A stretch of DNA of 64,000 bases. It comes from Acidimicrobiia bacterium. Its GTDB lineage: Bacteria > Acidobacteriota > Vicinamibacteria > Vicinamibacterales > CAVVIG01. The stretch's first letter is position 1; each line of letters begins with the position of its first letter. This document shows, in pieces, positions 54,594 to 63,944 of the stretch. The stretch lies in the NCBI GenBank assembly GCA_016871175.1, contig VFZL01000017.1, positions 29,567 through 93,566 on the forward strand, written 5' to 3'. A program made the translations under genes and the position numbers. The notes under the pieces are model-generated. The model was not told the DNA's origin and ran no database searches. It saw nothing but the letters and a program-made list of their open reading frames with translations.

Positions 54594-56394
54594 TCACGGC
54601 ACGCCAGCGGGTACGTCCACGCTCGCCAGCGGCAAGTACACGTGGAAGGTCGAACCTTTCTTCGGTTCGCTGACGACGCCGACGTAGCCGCCGTTCTGCT
54701 TGACGATGCCGGACACGATCGAGAGGCCGAGGCCGCTGCCCTTGCCTTCCTCCTTCGTCGTGAAGAAGGGCTCGAACAATCGGGCACGGACCGCCTCGTC
54801 GATGCCCGTCCCCGTGTCGCTGATGCTCAATCGTGCGAAGTGACCGTGTCGCCCTTCGACATGGGCGGCGACCGTGGGATCTTCGGCGTCGACGGCCGCC
54901 ACGCGAATGATCAACCGCCCGCCGTCTGGCATGGCGTCCCGCGCGTTGATGACGAGGTTCAGGACGAGCTGCTCTATCTGTACCGGATCCGCGATGGCCA
55001 GTGTCGGCGTCGCCGTATGGACGATTTCCAACTCGGCCTCCGTGCCGATCGAGCGCCGCAACAGCGTCTCCATGCCGTCCACGACGTCTTCCAGGGCGAT
55101 GAGGCGAGGGCTGGTGGCCTGGCGGCGACTGAACGCGAGCAACTGGCGTGTGAGGCTGGCCCCACGTTGAACGGAGACCTTGATCTCTGACGCTTCGGCG
55201 CGAGCAGGCTCCTCGCCGGGGAGCTGCACGAGAATCAGATCCGCCGAGCCGACGATGCTCATCAGGATATTGTTGAAGTCGTGCGCCACACCGCTGGCGA
55301 GTCGGCCGACGGCTTCGAGCTTCTGTGACTGGCGCAACTGTTCTTCGAGCGCTCGCCGCTCCGTAGTGTCGCGCACGAACCCGGTGATGAGGGGGCGCCC
55401 CCCCTTCGCGCACGCGAGTCACCGATAGCTCGACGGGGAAGCTCTTGCCGTCACTTCGGAGCGCCGTGGCTTCGACCTGTCCCTCGGAGAGCGGCGCGCC
55501 GCCTGTCGCAAGAAACGCCCGGAGCGCCTTCACCTGGCGGTCGCGCATCGCAGGCGGGAGCAGCATCTCGATGCCCTTGCCAAGGATGCTCATGCGCGCC
55601 CAGCCGAACATCCGCTCCGCGGCCGGATTGAATTCGCGGATCCGGAGGTCTTGGTCCGCCGTGATGATCGCGTCCTTCGCGGCCTCCAGAATCGCCCCCT
55701 GCCGCGCCTCGCTCTCGATGCTCGCACGATAGAGCTTCCAAAGCAGGTAAAGGGGCAACGCTCCGACCAGCGCCGTCAGCGCCGGACCACTACTCGTCCC
55801 GACCGCGATGATGACGGCTGCCGCGCCGGCCCCGAGCATGTAGTTCGGAGCGGCGGGCGCGAACTCGGACTTCCAGATGACCCAGGCGCTCTGGTCGGTG
55901 GTGAGCGCGATCTCGAACGCGATGGGAATCGTGTTGGCGAGGAAGTACGTGATCGCCATGGCGAGCAACGGAATCGTCGAAGCGATGGTGATGTGGGAGG
56001 TCCCGCCCAAGCCACTGTAGACCTGTCCGGCCGCTTGCACCGTCAGGATGAGGATCGCCATGTTGAACAGCGTGCGGTACGCCGGGTTGTGCTCCCGCTT
56101 GCCGAGCACCGGCTGTGCCCATCCGCTGACGGCCCCGACGATCATGGTCGAATGCGGACCGCGAAGGATGAGCGTCAGAATGTCGACGACGTACGAGACC
56201 GACATGTTCGAGCCGCTGGCGATCGGAAACTGGACCGTGAATGCCGAGGTCAATGACGAGAGCAAGACGAAGAAGGCGATCGACACCGAGGCCGAAAGAT
56301 CGGCCCGGGGCAACAGCACCACAAGGGTCCCGAGCCCGGCCACGATGACCGAGATGATGTAATAGCGCGCCCGCCGAGGCAGGTCCTGTCGCAA
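54594..56394 (-). pseudogene. Membrane sensor histidine kinase with PAS domain, frameshifted
   Basis: The N-terminal ~210 residues are a membrane sensor of about six helices (YYIISVIVAGLGTLVVLLP onward). A PAS domain follows (AILEAAKDAIITADQDLRIRE, NPAAERMFGW). At VREGG a run of seven C on the plus strand (55388-55394) shifts the frame; with six it would continue RPLITGFVRDTTERRALEEQL. The second frame holds the H-box GVAHDFNNILMSIVGSA, N-box NLVINARDAMPDGGR, DTGTGID and GKGSGLGLSI. The joined protein would be ~600 residues without a receiver domain. No response regulator is adjacent. The start is TTG at 56394. The lesion looks like homopolymer slippage or a base-call error. Confidence 0.85.
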
Positions 56395-56488
56395 GACGCC
56401 TCAGTATACCGACCTGGGTTGAGAGGTTCCGCTCTTCCGCACGCGGATGTAAACGCCGAGACGGCGGGCGGCGTATGCTTACACACTG

Positions 56489-57526
56489 ATGGATCACGCC
56501 GGACTGGACCCGAGCCGTTCCAGCCGGCAGCCTCCCGGGAGCCAGTGGGTCGTCAGTGCCACCGAGGCAGGCTGTCGACTCGATGCATTTCTCGCCGTTC
56601 GGGAACGCCTCAGGTCACGTGGACGGGCAAAACGAGCGATCGAACGAGGCCAAGTCCAACTGAACGAGGAGGAGGCTCTGCCGGAGCATGCGGCGACACG
56701 ACTCAGCCCTGGCGACCGGGTTCGAGCGTGGACCGATCGGCCTGGCAGCGCGCGAGTCCGTCGCCGCCCGAGTCGAGACACGCACCGCGAGCTGGCGATC
56801 GTCTACGAGGATGCCTCGGTGCTGGTCGTGAACAAGCCGGCGGGTCTGCTGACGGTCCAGCTAGCTCGTCGACCGGGGGCGCCGTCTGCCGCGTCTCTGC
56901 TCGCGAGCTACCTCAGGTCTCAGGGCAAGCGGCGTGCTTGGGTTGTGCATCGGATCGATCGGGATACGTCGGGTCTTGTCGTGTTTGCCACTAATCCCTC
57001 GGCGCGCGAGGCGCTCAAGAATCAGTTTGCGCGCCGAGAACCGGAGCGTGTGTATCTCGCGCTTGTGAGGGGCACGCCGGACCCGCCGGCGGGGGTGTGG
57101 CGCGATCAGCTCCGGTGGGACGCAGCCAGCCTCGCACAGACAGTCACCGACGCCCGCGATTCGCGCGCTCGCGAAGCTGTCACCAATTACCGCGTGTTGG
57201 AGTCCTTTGGCAGCGAGGCGGCCTTCGTCTGTCTGCGACTGCACACGGGCCGGAGGAACCAGATCCGGATCCAGGCGTCTGCCCACGGGCATCCGTTGTT
57301 AGGGGAGCGCATGTACGTGAGCCCGGTGGGCTTTCGTCGTGGGAACGGGGCGGCCACACGTCAGGCCTTACACGCCTGGCGCCTACGGTTTCTTCATCCC
57401 GACACAGGTCGGCCCATCTCGGTCGAGGCGCCCCTGCCGGCCGACCTGCGGCTGTCGCTGAGCGAGCTGCGAAAGCCGGCTCGCGGGATTCGTGTTGAAA
57501 ATCTCCGAAAGTGTGGAGATTTCTGA
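56489..57526 (+). CDS. RluA family pseudouridine synthase
   Basis: A 345-residue enzyme with an N-terminal S4 RNA-binding domain (GCRLDAFLAVRERLRSRGRA, then AIERGQVQLNEE) and a catalytic domain with HRIDRDTSGLVVFA, where the aspartate attacks uracil, plus RLHTGRRNQIRIQASA. Members modify 23S rRNA or tRNA. An ATG at 56489 begins the frame; the leader before the S4 domain is ~20 residues. The end is followed by an 8-bp hairpin. Confidence 0.92.
   Translation: MDHAGLDPSRSSRQPPGSQWVVSATEAGCRLDAFLAVRERLRSRGRAKRAIERGQVQLNEEEALPEHAATRLSPGDRVRAWTDRPGSARVRRRPSRDTHRELAIVYEDASVLVVNKPAGLLTVQLARRPGAPSAASLLASYLRSQGKRRAWVVHRIDRDTSGLVVFATNPSAREALKNQFARREPERVYLALVRGTPDPPAGVWRDQLRWDAASLAQTVTDARDSRAREAVTNYRVLESFGSEAAFVCLRLHTGRRNQIRIQASAHGHPLLGERMYVSPVGFRRGNGAATRQALHAWRLRFLHPDTGRPISVEAPLPADLRLSLSELRKPARGIRVENLRKCGDF
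57499..57522. terminator. 8-bp inverted repeat at the end of the pseudouridine synthase gene
   Basis: AAATCTCC (57499-57506) is complementary to GGAGATTT (57515-57522) with an eight-base loop, ending one base before the stop codon. The A/T-rich outer stem in a GC-rich genome is notable, but no T-run follows, so its role is uncertain. Confidence 0.35.
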
Positions 57527-57535
57527 GACAATAGG

Positions 57536-57694
57536 TTGAATGACAGCACGACGTCGATTCGGATCCCATTGGCACGCTTCTGCGTCTCAACGTGTAACGA
57601 GCGCGTGCTGGAGCGCGGGGACGTGGGCCTTGCCAGTCCAGGCGCGGGAGCCCCGAAGAAGCGTGCGGTCCTGAAGATGAGCGAGGAGTTGTAG
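57536..57694 (+). CDS. Possible 52-residue protein
   Basis: A short frame from TTG 57536 reads NDSTTSIRIPLARFCVSTC then VLERGDVGLASPGAGAPKKRAV and ends KMSEEL. Composition is protein-like and it ends four bases before the next small gene, but there is no clear ribosome site and I recognise no family. Confidence 0.3.
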   Translation: MNDSTTSIRIPLARFCVSTCNERVLERGDVGLASPGAGAPKKRAVLKMSEEL

Positions 57695-57697
57695 TCC

Positions 57698-57841
57698 ATG
57701 GCCAAGCGGAATCCGGCTGGAGCTGTTGTGTGTCCGCGTTGCGGGGTCCCGAGCGCACGGATCGTCGGGCGCTCCGAGTCATTCCCGGTCCTGTACCTGC
57801 GTTGCGACGATTGCGGTCGGATGTCGATCTCGCCCGAATAG
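57698..57841 (+). CDS. 47-residue zinc-ribbon protein
   Basis: A short gene with two CxxC pairs: AVVCPRCGVPSARIVGR and LYLRCDDCGRMSISPE. The spacing (about 22 residues between pairs) fits a rubredoxin-like zinc ribbon. A GAGGAG ribosome site lies ten bases before the ATG at 57698. Such mini-ribbons are common and of unknown function; this one might bind nucleic acid or protein. Confidence 0.65.
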   Translation: MAKRNPAGAVVCPRCGVPSARIVGRSESFPVLYLRCDDCGRMSISPE

Positions 57842-58008
57842 GCCAACGTGTGGCGGGGCGCGCGAGTCGTCTTGTGTCGCCTCGGGAAATCGCTCCTCAG
57901 GCGCGCGCCCGTCGCGCCCAGTTCGATTGCAGAGTCCTCAGCGAATCACGCTATCATCGGGGCGGGGTCTCGCGGCCGCCGGGCTTGGCCTGAGGTCTCT
58001 AATGCTCC

Positions 58009-60114
58009 ATGGAGCATGCCGGCGTTCCAGCGTATCCCGACGCAGACGTCGTCTTTCGTGACGGCCTCGGTGAGCGAAGGCTGATTCTCGATCCCTCGAC
58101 CGCTGTTCGAGAGCTGCTGTGCATTCGCACTGCGCTGTCCGAGGTCCCCGTATTCGATTTCGCTCTCCGCGATCGCATTCGTCGTCTTGGCAGCTTTGAG
58201 CATCCGTACTTCGACCCGGCGCGCAGTGTCGAGCGACTTACCGACCGCAGGCGTTCGCTCGCGCTGGTGTCCGATCGCTTCAACGGCATCCGCCTCGCGC
58301 AATTGTTTCCTCGTCTGGTCGAACGCGGCGTCAGACTCGACATCGACACGGCCATGTACTGGCTGCGACAGTTGCTGGAGGCGCTTGCGCGTTTCCACGA
58401 GTCGTCCCGCGACATCGCACACGGGGCTCTCGGTCCCGATCGCGTCCTCCTCACCTCGAACGGTCGTTTGAGGGTGACCGAGTACGCCCTGGGTGGGGCG
58501 CTCGCGCTGCTGGGCTACTCCCCCGAGCGGTACTGGCGAGAGCTCCGCATCCCGGTGCTGCGGTCGCACGCGCATCGCCTTGACCAACGGACGGACGTCG
58601 CACAAGTGGGTGTGCTGGCGTTGTCGCTCATCTTGGGACGCGAGCTGCGGGATGACGAGTACCACAAGCGGGTGGGTGACCTGCTTGCCGCCGCGTGGGC
58701 CGCCGTACCAGCTGGGGGCTTTGAGCCGGTGCCGCCCCGCCTCAGGCAGTGGCTCGCCCAGGCGTTGCAACTCGATCCGAGTCGTTCGTTTGCGGCCGCA
58801 GACGAGGCGAGTCGAGAGCTTGAACGGGTGTGCGAAACCATCGAGTTTCCTGGATCGTCCGGCAGCGTCGACAGGTTTGTGGAGCGCTACCGGTCGCACG
58901 AAAGCGCCGGTGCCGCGACGACGCGCGCGCTCGGCGTGGCTGAGCCGGATCTGCCGTCGCCCCGTGAAGCGTCGGCCCCGGACGTCGGCGTGCGCTCGTA
59001 CGCGGACGAAGGTCCCTCAGCGCCGATCCTCGATCTCGTCCCTCAAGAGTCCGAAATGTCCGCCGCGGGGGCATCGACCTCCACAGCCGAAGCGGCCGCG
59101 ACCCGGACAGCGGCACAACAGGGCGACGGCGGGGCACCGGAGGGAGCGGAAGCCGCCTGTTTGACCGACTTCCAGTCAGAGCTCACGGGGGATGCGCCGC
59201 AGCTTGGGGATTTCCAGTCCGAGAACGGCTCGAGCGACGAGCCTGCCGCAGTGGCGCGCTCCGCTGCGGCCGCCCCGGACACCCCGCCTCACGCCGAGTT
59301 GCCGCCCAGCGAACTACCCGTGCCGCGCGCATTCACCGTGTTGCCGCCAACTCCCGAGTTCGAGGAGAGCACGGCACTGCCGCCGGCGGAGATCCCCCGC
59401 GCGTCGTCGACGTCGGTCCCCGCGCTGGCTCGCCGAAGGGTTCTGGCTGGAGTGGCCGTCGGCATTGCGATCGTAGCGGGCCTGACGCCGTCGCTGCTCC
59501 GGGAGCCTGACACGCGGTCAACTGGCACGCTGATGATCACGACCGTCCCCCAAGGAGCCGCCGCGACCATCGACGGCCGGCCGGCGGGGACGACGCCGGT
59601 CACGGTCAGTCCCGGCTACCACACGGTGGAACTGCAACATGGACGCGTCTCCAGAGTGGTCTCGGTCACGGTCCAAGCGGGAGCCCGCTTCGAGCAACGC
59701 GTCGAGTTCCCGGTCGAGCCCAAGGAGCCCGTGGCAACGGGTTGGGTCACTGCGCGCGCCGACATCGATTTCGACGTCTACGAGGGCACGACGTTCATCG
59801 GCAGCACGGCTGGGGGACGTCTGGCGTTGCCGGTCGGTACCCACATCCTCACGTTCCGGCACGATGGCCTCGGCTTCCGCTCAACGCGAAGCGTTGATGT
59901 GGCTGAAGGTGCGTCGACGACCGCGACGGAGGATCTCCCGAACGGTCTCGTGCGCGTGCTCGCTCAACCCTGGGCCGAAGTCTGGATCGACGGTAAGGCG
60001 GTTGGACGAACGCTGGTTGGTAACCTTCCGATACCAATCGGCACACACGATGTGGTGTTGCGCCATCGTGTGCTGGGCGAACAACGGCACAAGATGACCG
60101 TGTTGGCGAACTAG
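58009..60114 (+). CDS. Pseudokinase-PEGA membrane protein, copy 1
   Basis: A 701-residue protein. Residues ~10-285 have the C-lobe layout of a Hanks kinase (LLEALARFHESS then AHGALGPDRVLLTSNGRL, YALGGALALLGYSPERYWREL, LSLILGRELRDDEY). They lack the VAIK lysine; HRD is replaced by HGA, and DFG is gone (VTEYA). It is therefore a pseudokinase. A disordered acidic/Pro-rich linker (~300-475) leads to one transmembrane helix (VLAGVAVGIAIVAG, ~480-494). Two PEGA domains follow (TVPQGAAATIDGRPAGTTP, ~506; LAQPWAEVWIDGKAVGRT, ~650). PEGA domains usually bind envelope or S-layer components. A paralogue follows. Confidence 0.85.
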   Translation: MEHAGVPAYPDADVVFRDGLGERRLILDPSTAVRELLCIRTALSEVPVFDFALRDRIRRLGSFEHPYFDPARSVERLTDRRRSLALVSDRFNGIRLAQLFPRLVERGVRLDIDTAMYWLRQLLEALARFHESSRDIAHGALGPDRVLLTSNGRLRVTEYALGGALALLGYSPERYWRELRIPVLRSHAHRLDQRTDVAQVGVLALSLILGRELRDDEYHKRVGDLLAAAWAAVPAGGFEPVPPRLRQWLAQALQLDPSRSFAAADEASRELERVCETIEFPGSSGSVDRFVERYRSHESAGAATTRALGVAEPDLPSPREASAPDVGVRSYADEGPSAPILDLVPQESEMSAAGASTSTAEAAATRTAAQQGDGGAPEGAEAACLTDFQSELTGDAPQLGDFQSENGSSDEPAAVARSAAAAPDTPPHAELPPSELPVPRAFTVLPPTPEFEESTALPPAEIPRASSTSVPALARRRVLAGVAVGIAIVAGLTPSLLREPDTRSTGTLMITTVPQGAAATIDGRPAGTTPVTVSPGYHTVELQHGRVSRVVSVTVQAGARFEQRVEFPVEPKEPVATGWVTARADIDFDVYEGTTFIGSTAGGRLALPVGTHILTFRHDGLGFRSTRSVDVAEGASTTATEDLPNGLVRVLAQPWAEVWIDGKAVGRTLVGNLPIPIGTHDVVLRHRVLGEQRHKMTVLAN

Positions 60115-60343
60115 CTGGCCCGCCTCGATGTCGATCTTCGACAACGATGACGCCCGCCGGGCAGGGCGCGCCAATTACGGTTTTCGAGTTCCGCTGACGA
60201 GACCGTCGCCCGTATTTTGATCACTGCGCCAGCACCGGCCTGAACCCGCTCCCTGCAAAAGGCTAGGAATGCGCCGGTTAGCCCCCGCCTCGCCGATCGG
60301 CATGCTTCACGCACGCGCAGAGCGTGGAGTTCCAGGATCCCAA

Positions 60344-62377
60344 ATGGTGCCATCGGCCCCCACGCTCAGTGACGCGCGAGACCAGGACAGCTGCTTTCGA
60401 GATGGCTTGGGCGAGCGACGATCGACGATTGACGGCTCAGGCCAGCCACGTGAACTCCTGTGCATTCGCTCCGAGCTGACCGCCGTTTCGGCATTCCCGC
60501 TCGCGCTGCACCAGTGCACCCAGCGGCTCGGGAGCTTTCGCCATCCGTACTTCGCGCCGGCCGTGTCGATCGAGCCCGTCACGGCGGAAGACTCGACGCT
60601 GGGCCTGCTGTCCGAACAGATCGACGGCATTCGACTCTCGGCGCTGTTCAAGCGTTCGGCGGAGCGCGGTCTCAACCTGGCCATCAACGCCGCTCTCTGT
60701 TTGATTCGACAGATTGTCCCGGCCATGGCGCGCCTGCACGAGGCCGACGGGTGTCATGGCGCGCTCGGCCCGGAGCGCGTCGTGCTGACGTGGAGCGGGA
60801 GGTTGATGGTCACCGAGTACGTCTTCGGCGAGGCGCTCGAACAGCTTCGTTACTCGCAAGAACGCTACTGGCGAGAGCTCCGCGTGGCGGTCCCGCACTC
60901 GGCGGGTCTGCCGCGGTTCGACCACCGTACCGATGTCACGCAGATCGGTCTGATCGCGCTGTCGCTCGTCCTCGGTCGTGCGCTGCGAGACGACGAGTAT
61001 CCGGCGCGTGTCGCTGATGTCGTGATGGCGGCCAAGGCCATCGCGCCGAGGGGCGGCTTCGAGCCACGGCCGCCGTCACTGCGCGGTTGGCTCATGTGCG
61101 CGGTTCAGCTCGACGTGCGGCAGGCGTTTGGGTCGGCCGCGGAAGCGCACGACGAACTCGAGCGGGTGATCGGCGACCTGGAGTATCCGGGGCTACCCGC
61201 CAGCGTCGACGCCTTCTTGATGCGATACCGTGAGGCCCATCCCTCCTCGCAGCCCGAGCTGCCGGTCGTGGAAATCGATCGAAGTCGGGAGGCGCTTCCT
61301 CAACCGGCGGAATCCGCGCTGCTTGTCGCGATTCCCGATGAAAAGCCGCGCCGCGTCATCGAATGGCCGCTCGAGAGCGACGCACTCCTGTCGGATTTCA
61401 GCCCCGAAACCGATCTTCCGCCGCGCACCGTATCGTCACACGACCTCCCGGCGTCCGATCGGGCGTCTGTCCGCGATGTGTCGCCAGCAGTCCGTGAGCT
61501 CTTTGCCGTCGATACCGGCGGGCCGTCTCGCCGGTGGCCCGTGTCGGCTGGCATTGGGATCCTGGCCACGTTGGTGGCGGCTGCCGTGCCCTTGTGGGGG
61601 TACTTGAGTCCGCGGAAGGCCGCCGCGCTCGGCACAGGGACGCTGGTCATCTCAACGTCCCCGCGTGGTGCGTCGATCTCGCTGGATGGTCGGCCACTCG
61701 GCGTCACCCCGCTGACGGTCACGGTGCTCGCCGGTGCGCACACGCTGGAAGTGCGAGCCGAGGGTGAGCCGAAGACGGTGCCGGTTGTGATGACTGCTGG
61801 CGGACGAGTCGAGCACTACATCGAACTGCCAACAACGACGGATAGCCCGGAGGGCGGCGATCCGAGCGCCACGCCCGAGGGTGGCGAGCGCCTGGTCGTG
61901 ACGGCCCTGAATCCGGTGGCCACGGCGCCAGGGCCGATGGCCCGAAGCGTTCCAGTCGCTCCGCCCCCGGGATGGATCCTGATCAAGTCGCCCACCGATC
62001 TCGTGATCGAGGATGGCGGCCTGACCCTGGGATCCAGTTCGGGCGGACGCCACGTGCTCACGTTGCGCAACGACGCCCTCAGCTTTCAGACAACGCGGAC
62101 AGTACAGATAGCCGCCAGCACGCTGACGACCGCCACCGTCGACGTCCCGAACGGGCAGTTGTCGCTGAATGCCGCCCCGTGGGCCGAGGTGTGGATCGAC
62201 GGTACGCGCGTCGGTGACACGCCGATCGGCAACCTCGCGGTCCCGATCGGGGCGCATGACGTTGTGATGCGCCATCCCGAGCTGGGTGAGCGCCGGACGC
62301 AGGTGATGGTGTCGGCCACCGGTGCGTCACGACTGAGCGTCGATCTCCGCGACCGGCCAACGAGCAACGATCAGTGA
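60344..62377 (+). CDS. Pseudokinase-PEGA membrane protein, copy 2
   Basis: A 677-residue paralogue of the preceding gene. Matching segments include RDGLGERR, RELLCIRSELTAV, RLGSFRHPYFAPA, YSQERYWRELRV, LSLVLGRALRDDEY and PWAEVWIDGTRVGDTP. It also lacks kinase catalytic residues (CHGALGPERVVLT; VTEYVFG). A transmembrane helix lies at ~398-418 (VSAGIGILATLVAAAVPLWG) before two PEGA-like domains (STSPRGASISLDGRPLGVTP and LNAAPWAEVWIDG). An in-frame ATG at 60269 would add 25 residues; MVPSAPTLSDARDQ at 60344 is preferred by alignment to copy 1. It is convergent with the ankyrin gene. Confidence 0.85.
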   Translation: MVPSAPTLSDARDQDSCFRDGLGERRSTIDGSGQPRELLCIRSELTAVSAFPLALHQCTQRLGSFRHPYFAPAVSIEPVTAEDSTLGLLSEQIDGIRLSALFKRSAERGLNLAINAALCLIRQIVPAMARLHEADGCHGALGPERVVLTWSGRLMVTEYVFGEALEQLRYSQERYWRELRVAVPHSAGLPRFDHRTDVTQIGLIALSLVLGRALRDDEYPARVADVVMAAKAIAPRGGFEPRPPSLRGWLMCAVQLDVRQAFGSAAEAHDELERVIGDLEYPGLPASVDAFLMRYREAHPSSQPELPVVEIDRSREALPQPAESALLVAIPDEKPRRVIEWPLESDALLSDFSPETDLPPRTVSSHDLPASDRASVRDVSPAVRELFAVDTGGPSRRWPVSAGIGILATLVAAAVPLWGYLSPRKAAALGTGTLVISTSPRGASISLDGRPLGVTPLTVTVLAGAHTLEVRAEGEPKTVPVVMTAGGRVEHYIELPTTTDSPEGGDPSATPEGGERLVVTALNPVATAPGPMARSVPVAPPPGWILIKSPTDLVIEDGGLTLGSSSGGRHVLTLRNDALSFQTTRTVQIAASTLTTATVDVPNGQLSLNAAPWAEVWIDGTRVGDTPIGNLAVPIGAHDVVMRHPELGERRTQVMVSATGASRLSVDLRDRPTSNDQ

Positions 62378-62381
62378 CGCA

Positions 62382-63575
62382 CTACGGTTTCGGTTCTCCG
62401 CGCAGCTTGCGGAAGATCGCGATGACGTCGAGCTTCTGGCCCATGGCCGCGATCAGCCACGCGTTCTGACCATCCTTGTTGCGGATCTCCATGTCCGCAC
62501 CCTTGTCCAACAACAGCTGCACGATCGGCACGAGCCCGACGTTCGCGGCCTCCATCAGTGCCGTTGCCCCTTGATCATCGGTCGCGTTGACGTTGGCTCC
62601 CGCGTCAAGCAGCAGACGCACCGACGATTCACATCCTCCGGAGGCAGCCATCGACAAGGGTGTTTTGCCGGTCGGCGGTCCGTTCACGTCAGGCTTCACG
62701 CTCAGGAGCAGTTTCAGGGTTTCCTCGTGACAACTGCGCGCGGCGTACGCCAGCGCCGTATCGACGCCCTTCTTGAGTCCTGCGGCTTGCAGCGTCTGCA
62801 CGACTGCCGCGTGGCCGTTCGAGGCGGCGTAGGCCAAGACCGAGAGCCCCCCCGCGTCCTCCGCTTGCAGATCGGCACCCTTGGCGAGCAACGCGCGCGT
62901 GACCGAGGCCTCGCCGCCCATCGCAGCGGCGTGGAGCGCCGTGCGGCCGTTCTGATCTTTCTGGTTCGCGGTCGCGCCGGCCGCGAGCAGCGCCTCGACC
63001 GCGGCCAGATGCCCGGCGAATGCGGCCGCCATGAGCGCTGTCGTTCCTTGTTTGTCACTGACGTTCAAGTCGGCGCCACGTCCGGCGAGAAATCGGATTG
63101 TCTGCGCCTTGTTCGCGGCTGCGGCGGCCATTACAGCAGTGATCCCCATCGAGTCGGCGGCCCTGACGTTTGCGCCCTTTGTGGCGAGCGCCTCGACGAT
63201 GGGGGTGTGGCCCTGTGATGCTGCAGCATGCAGCGGCGTGGCTCCTGTCCTATCCGGCAACTCCACGTCGGCACCCGCCGCGAGCAACTCCTGGACGACG
63301 GGCAGATGTCCATGGATGGCAGCGGCTGCAAGCGCCGTGCTGCCGGCTGCCGTCGTCCCGTTCAGCTCGGCTTTCTCGGCGAGCGCCGCGCGAACGAGAT
63401 CCACGCGGCCCAGCATCGCGGCGTCGATCAGTCGAGACGTCGGCGTCTGGGGTGTCTCCGGGCGCGTCGTATCCGCCGGGTCCGCCGGCGGCACGGGCCG
63501 TTGGCCGACTACCGGTTGACCCGCCAGCAGAACAACAGCGGAGGTGCACGCCAGCAGTCCTCGGAAGCGCGGCAT
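62382..63575 (-). CDS. Exported ankyrin-repeat protein
   Basis: A 397-residue protein beginning MPRFRGLLACTSAVVLLAG, a signal peptide probably cleaved after QPVVGQ. About ten ankyrin repeats fill residues ~45-390, with clear copies such as GATPLHAAASQGHTPIVEALA and GRTALHAAAMGGEASVTRALL. Ankyrin arrays bind other proteins. The longer start at 63608 adds MSNTRGFWATG, which would move the signal peptide inward and is less likely. A short frame of unclear status lies upstream. Confidence 0.9.
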   Translation of the reverse strand: MPRFRGLLACTSAVVLLAGQPVVGQRPVPPADPADTTRPETPQTPTSRLIDAAMLGRVDLVRAALAEKAELNGTTAAGSTALAAAAIHGHLPVVQELLAAGADVELPDRTGATPLHAAASQGHTPIVEALATKGANVRAADSMGITAVMAAAAANKAQTIRFLAGRGADLNVSDKQGTTALMAAAFAGHLAAVEALLAAGATANQKDQNGRTALHAAAMGGEASVTRALLAKGADLQAEDAGGLSVLAYAASNGHAAVVQTLQAAGLKKGVDTALAYAARSCHEETLKLLLSVKPDVNGPPTGKTPLSMAASGGCESSVRLLLDAGANVNATDDQGATALMEAANVGLVPIVQLLLDKGADMEIRNKDGQNAWLIAAMGQKLDVIAIFRKLRGEPKP

Positions 63576-63608
63576 CCCGGTCGCCCAGAACCCTCGGGTG
63601 TTGCTCAC

Positions 63609-63944
63609 AGGAAACGCCCCTTTCGGAGTCGGAGTATATGCGCCCTGCGCCTCCGCCGCATCCTCATCGTCGTGAGGTGTGGCTTCGGGCGTGCCCTCGG
63701 CCAGTAGTCGTCCTGGCCGTGCAGCCCTGCATTTCCCGCTGAATATCGCCGATATGCTATTCAGCAGCGTGGAATTTCCTAACCGCTTCCGGGTATTTTT
63801 TGTTGAATGTGCCGGTAGTCTATGTGAGACTTCCCGACATCGTTCTTCACTTCTATCGGCGGCCCGTCGGGATTAGGACTCGAAGCCTGTTTGTGAGGCG
63901 TACCGGGTTCTCGCGAGACCTCATTTCTTGGGAGGATGGGGTCT
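63609..63944. other. Noncoding stretch before the transposase, AT-rich right half
   Basis: Bases ~63735-63930 are richer in A and T than the rest of the window, consistent with the left edge of a mobile element. No reliable terminal inverted repeat could be fixed because only one end is in the window. No gene is supported here. Confidence 0.45.
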
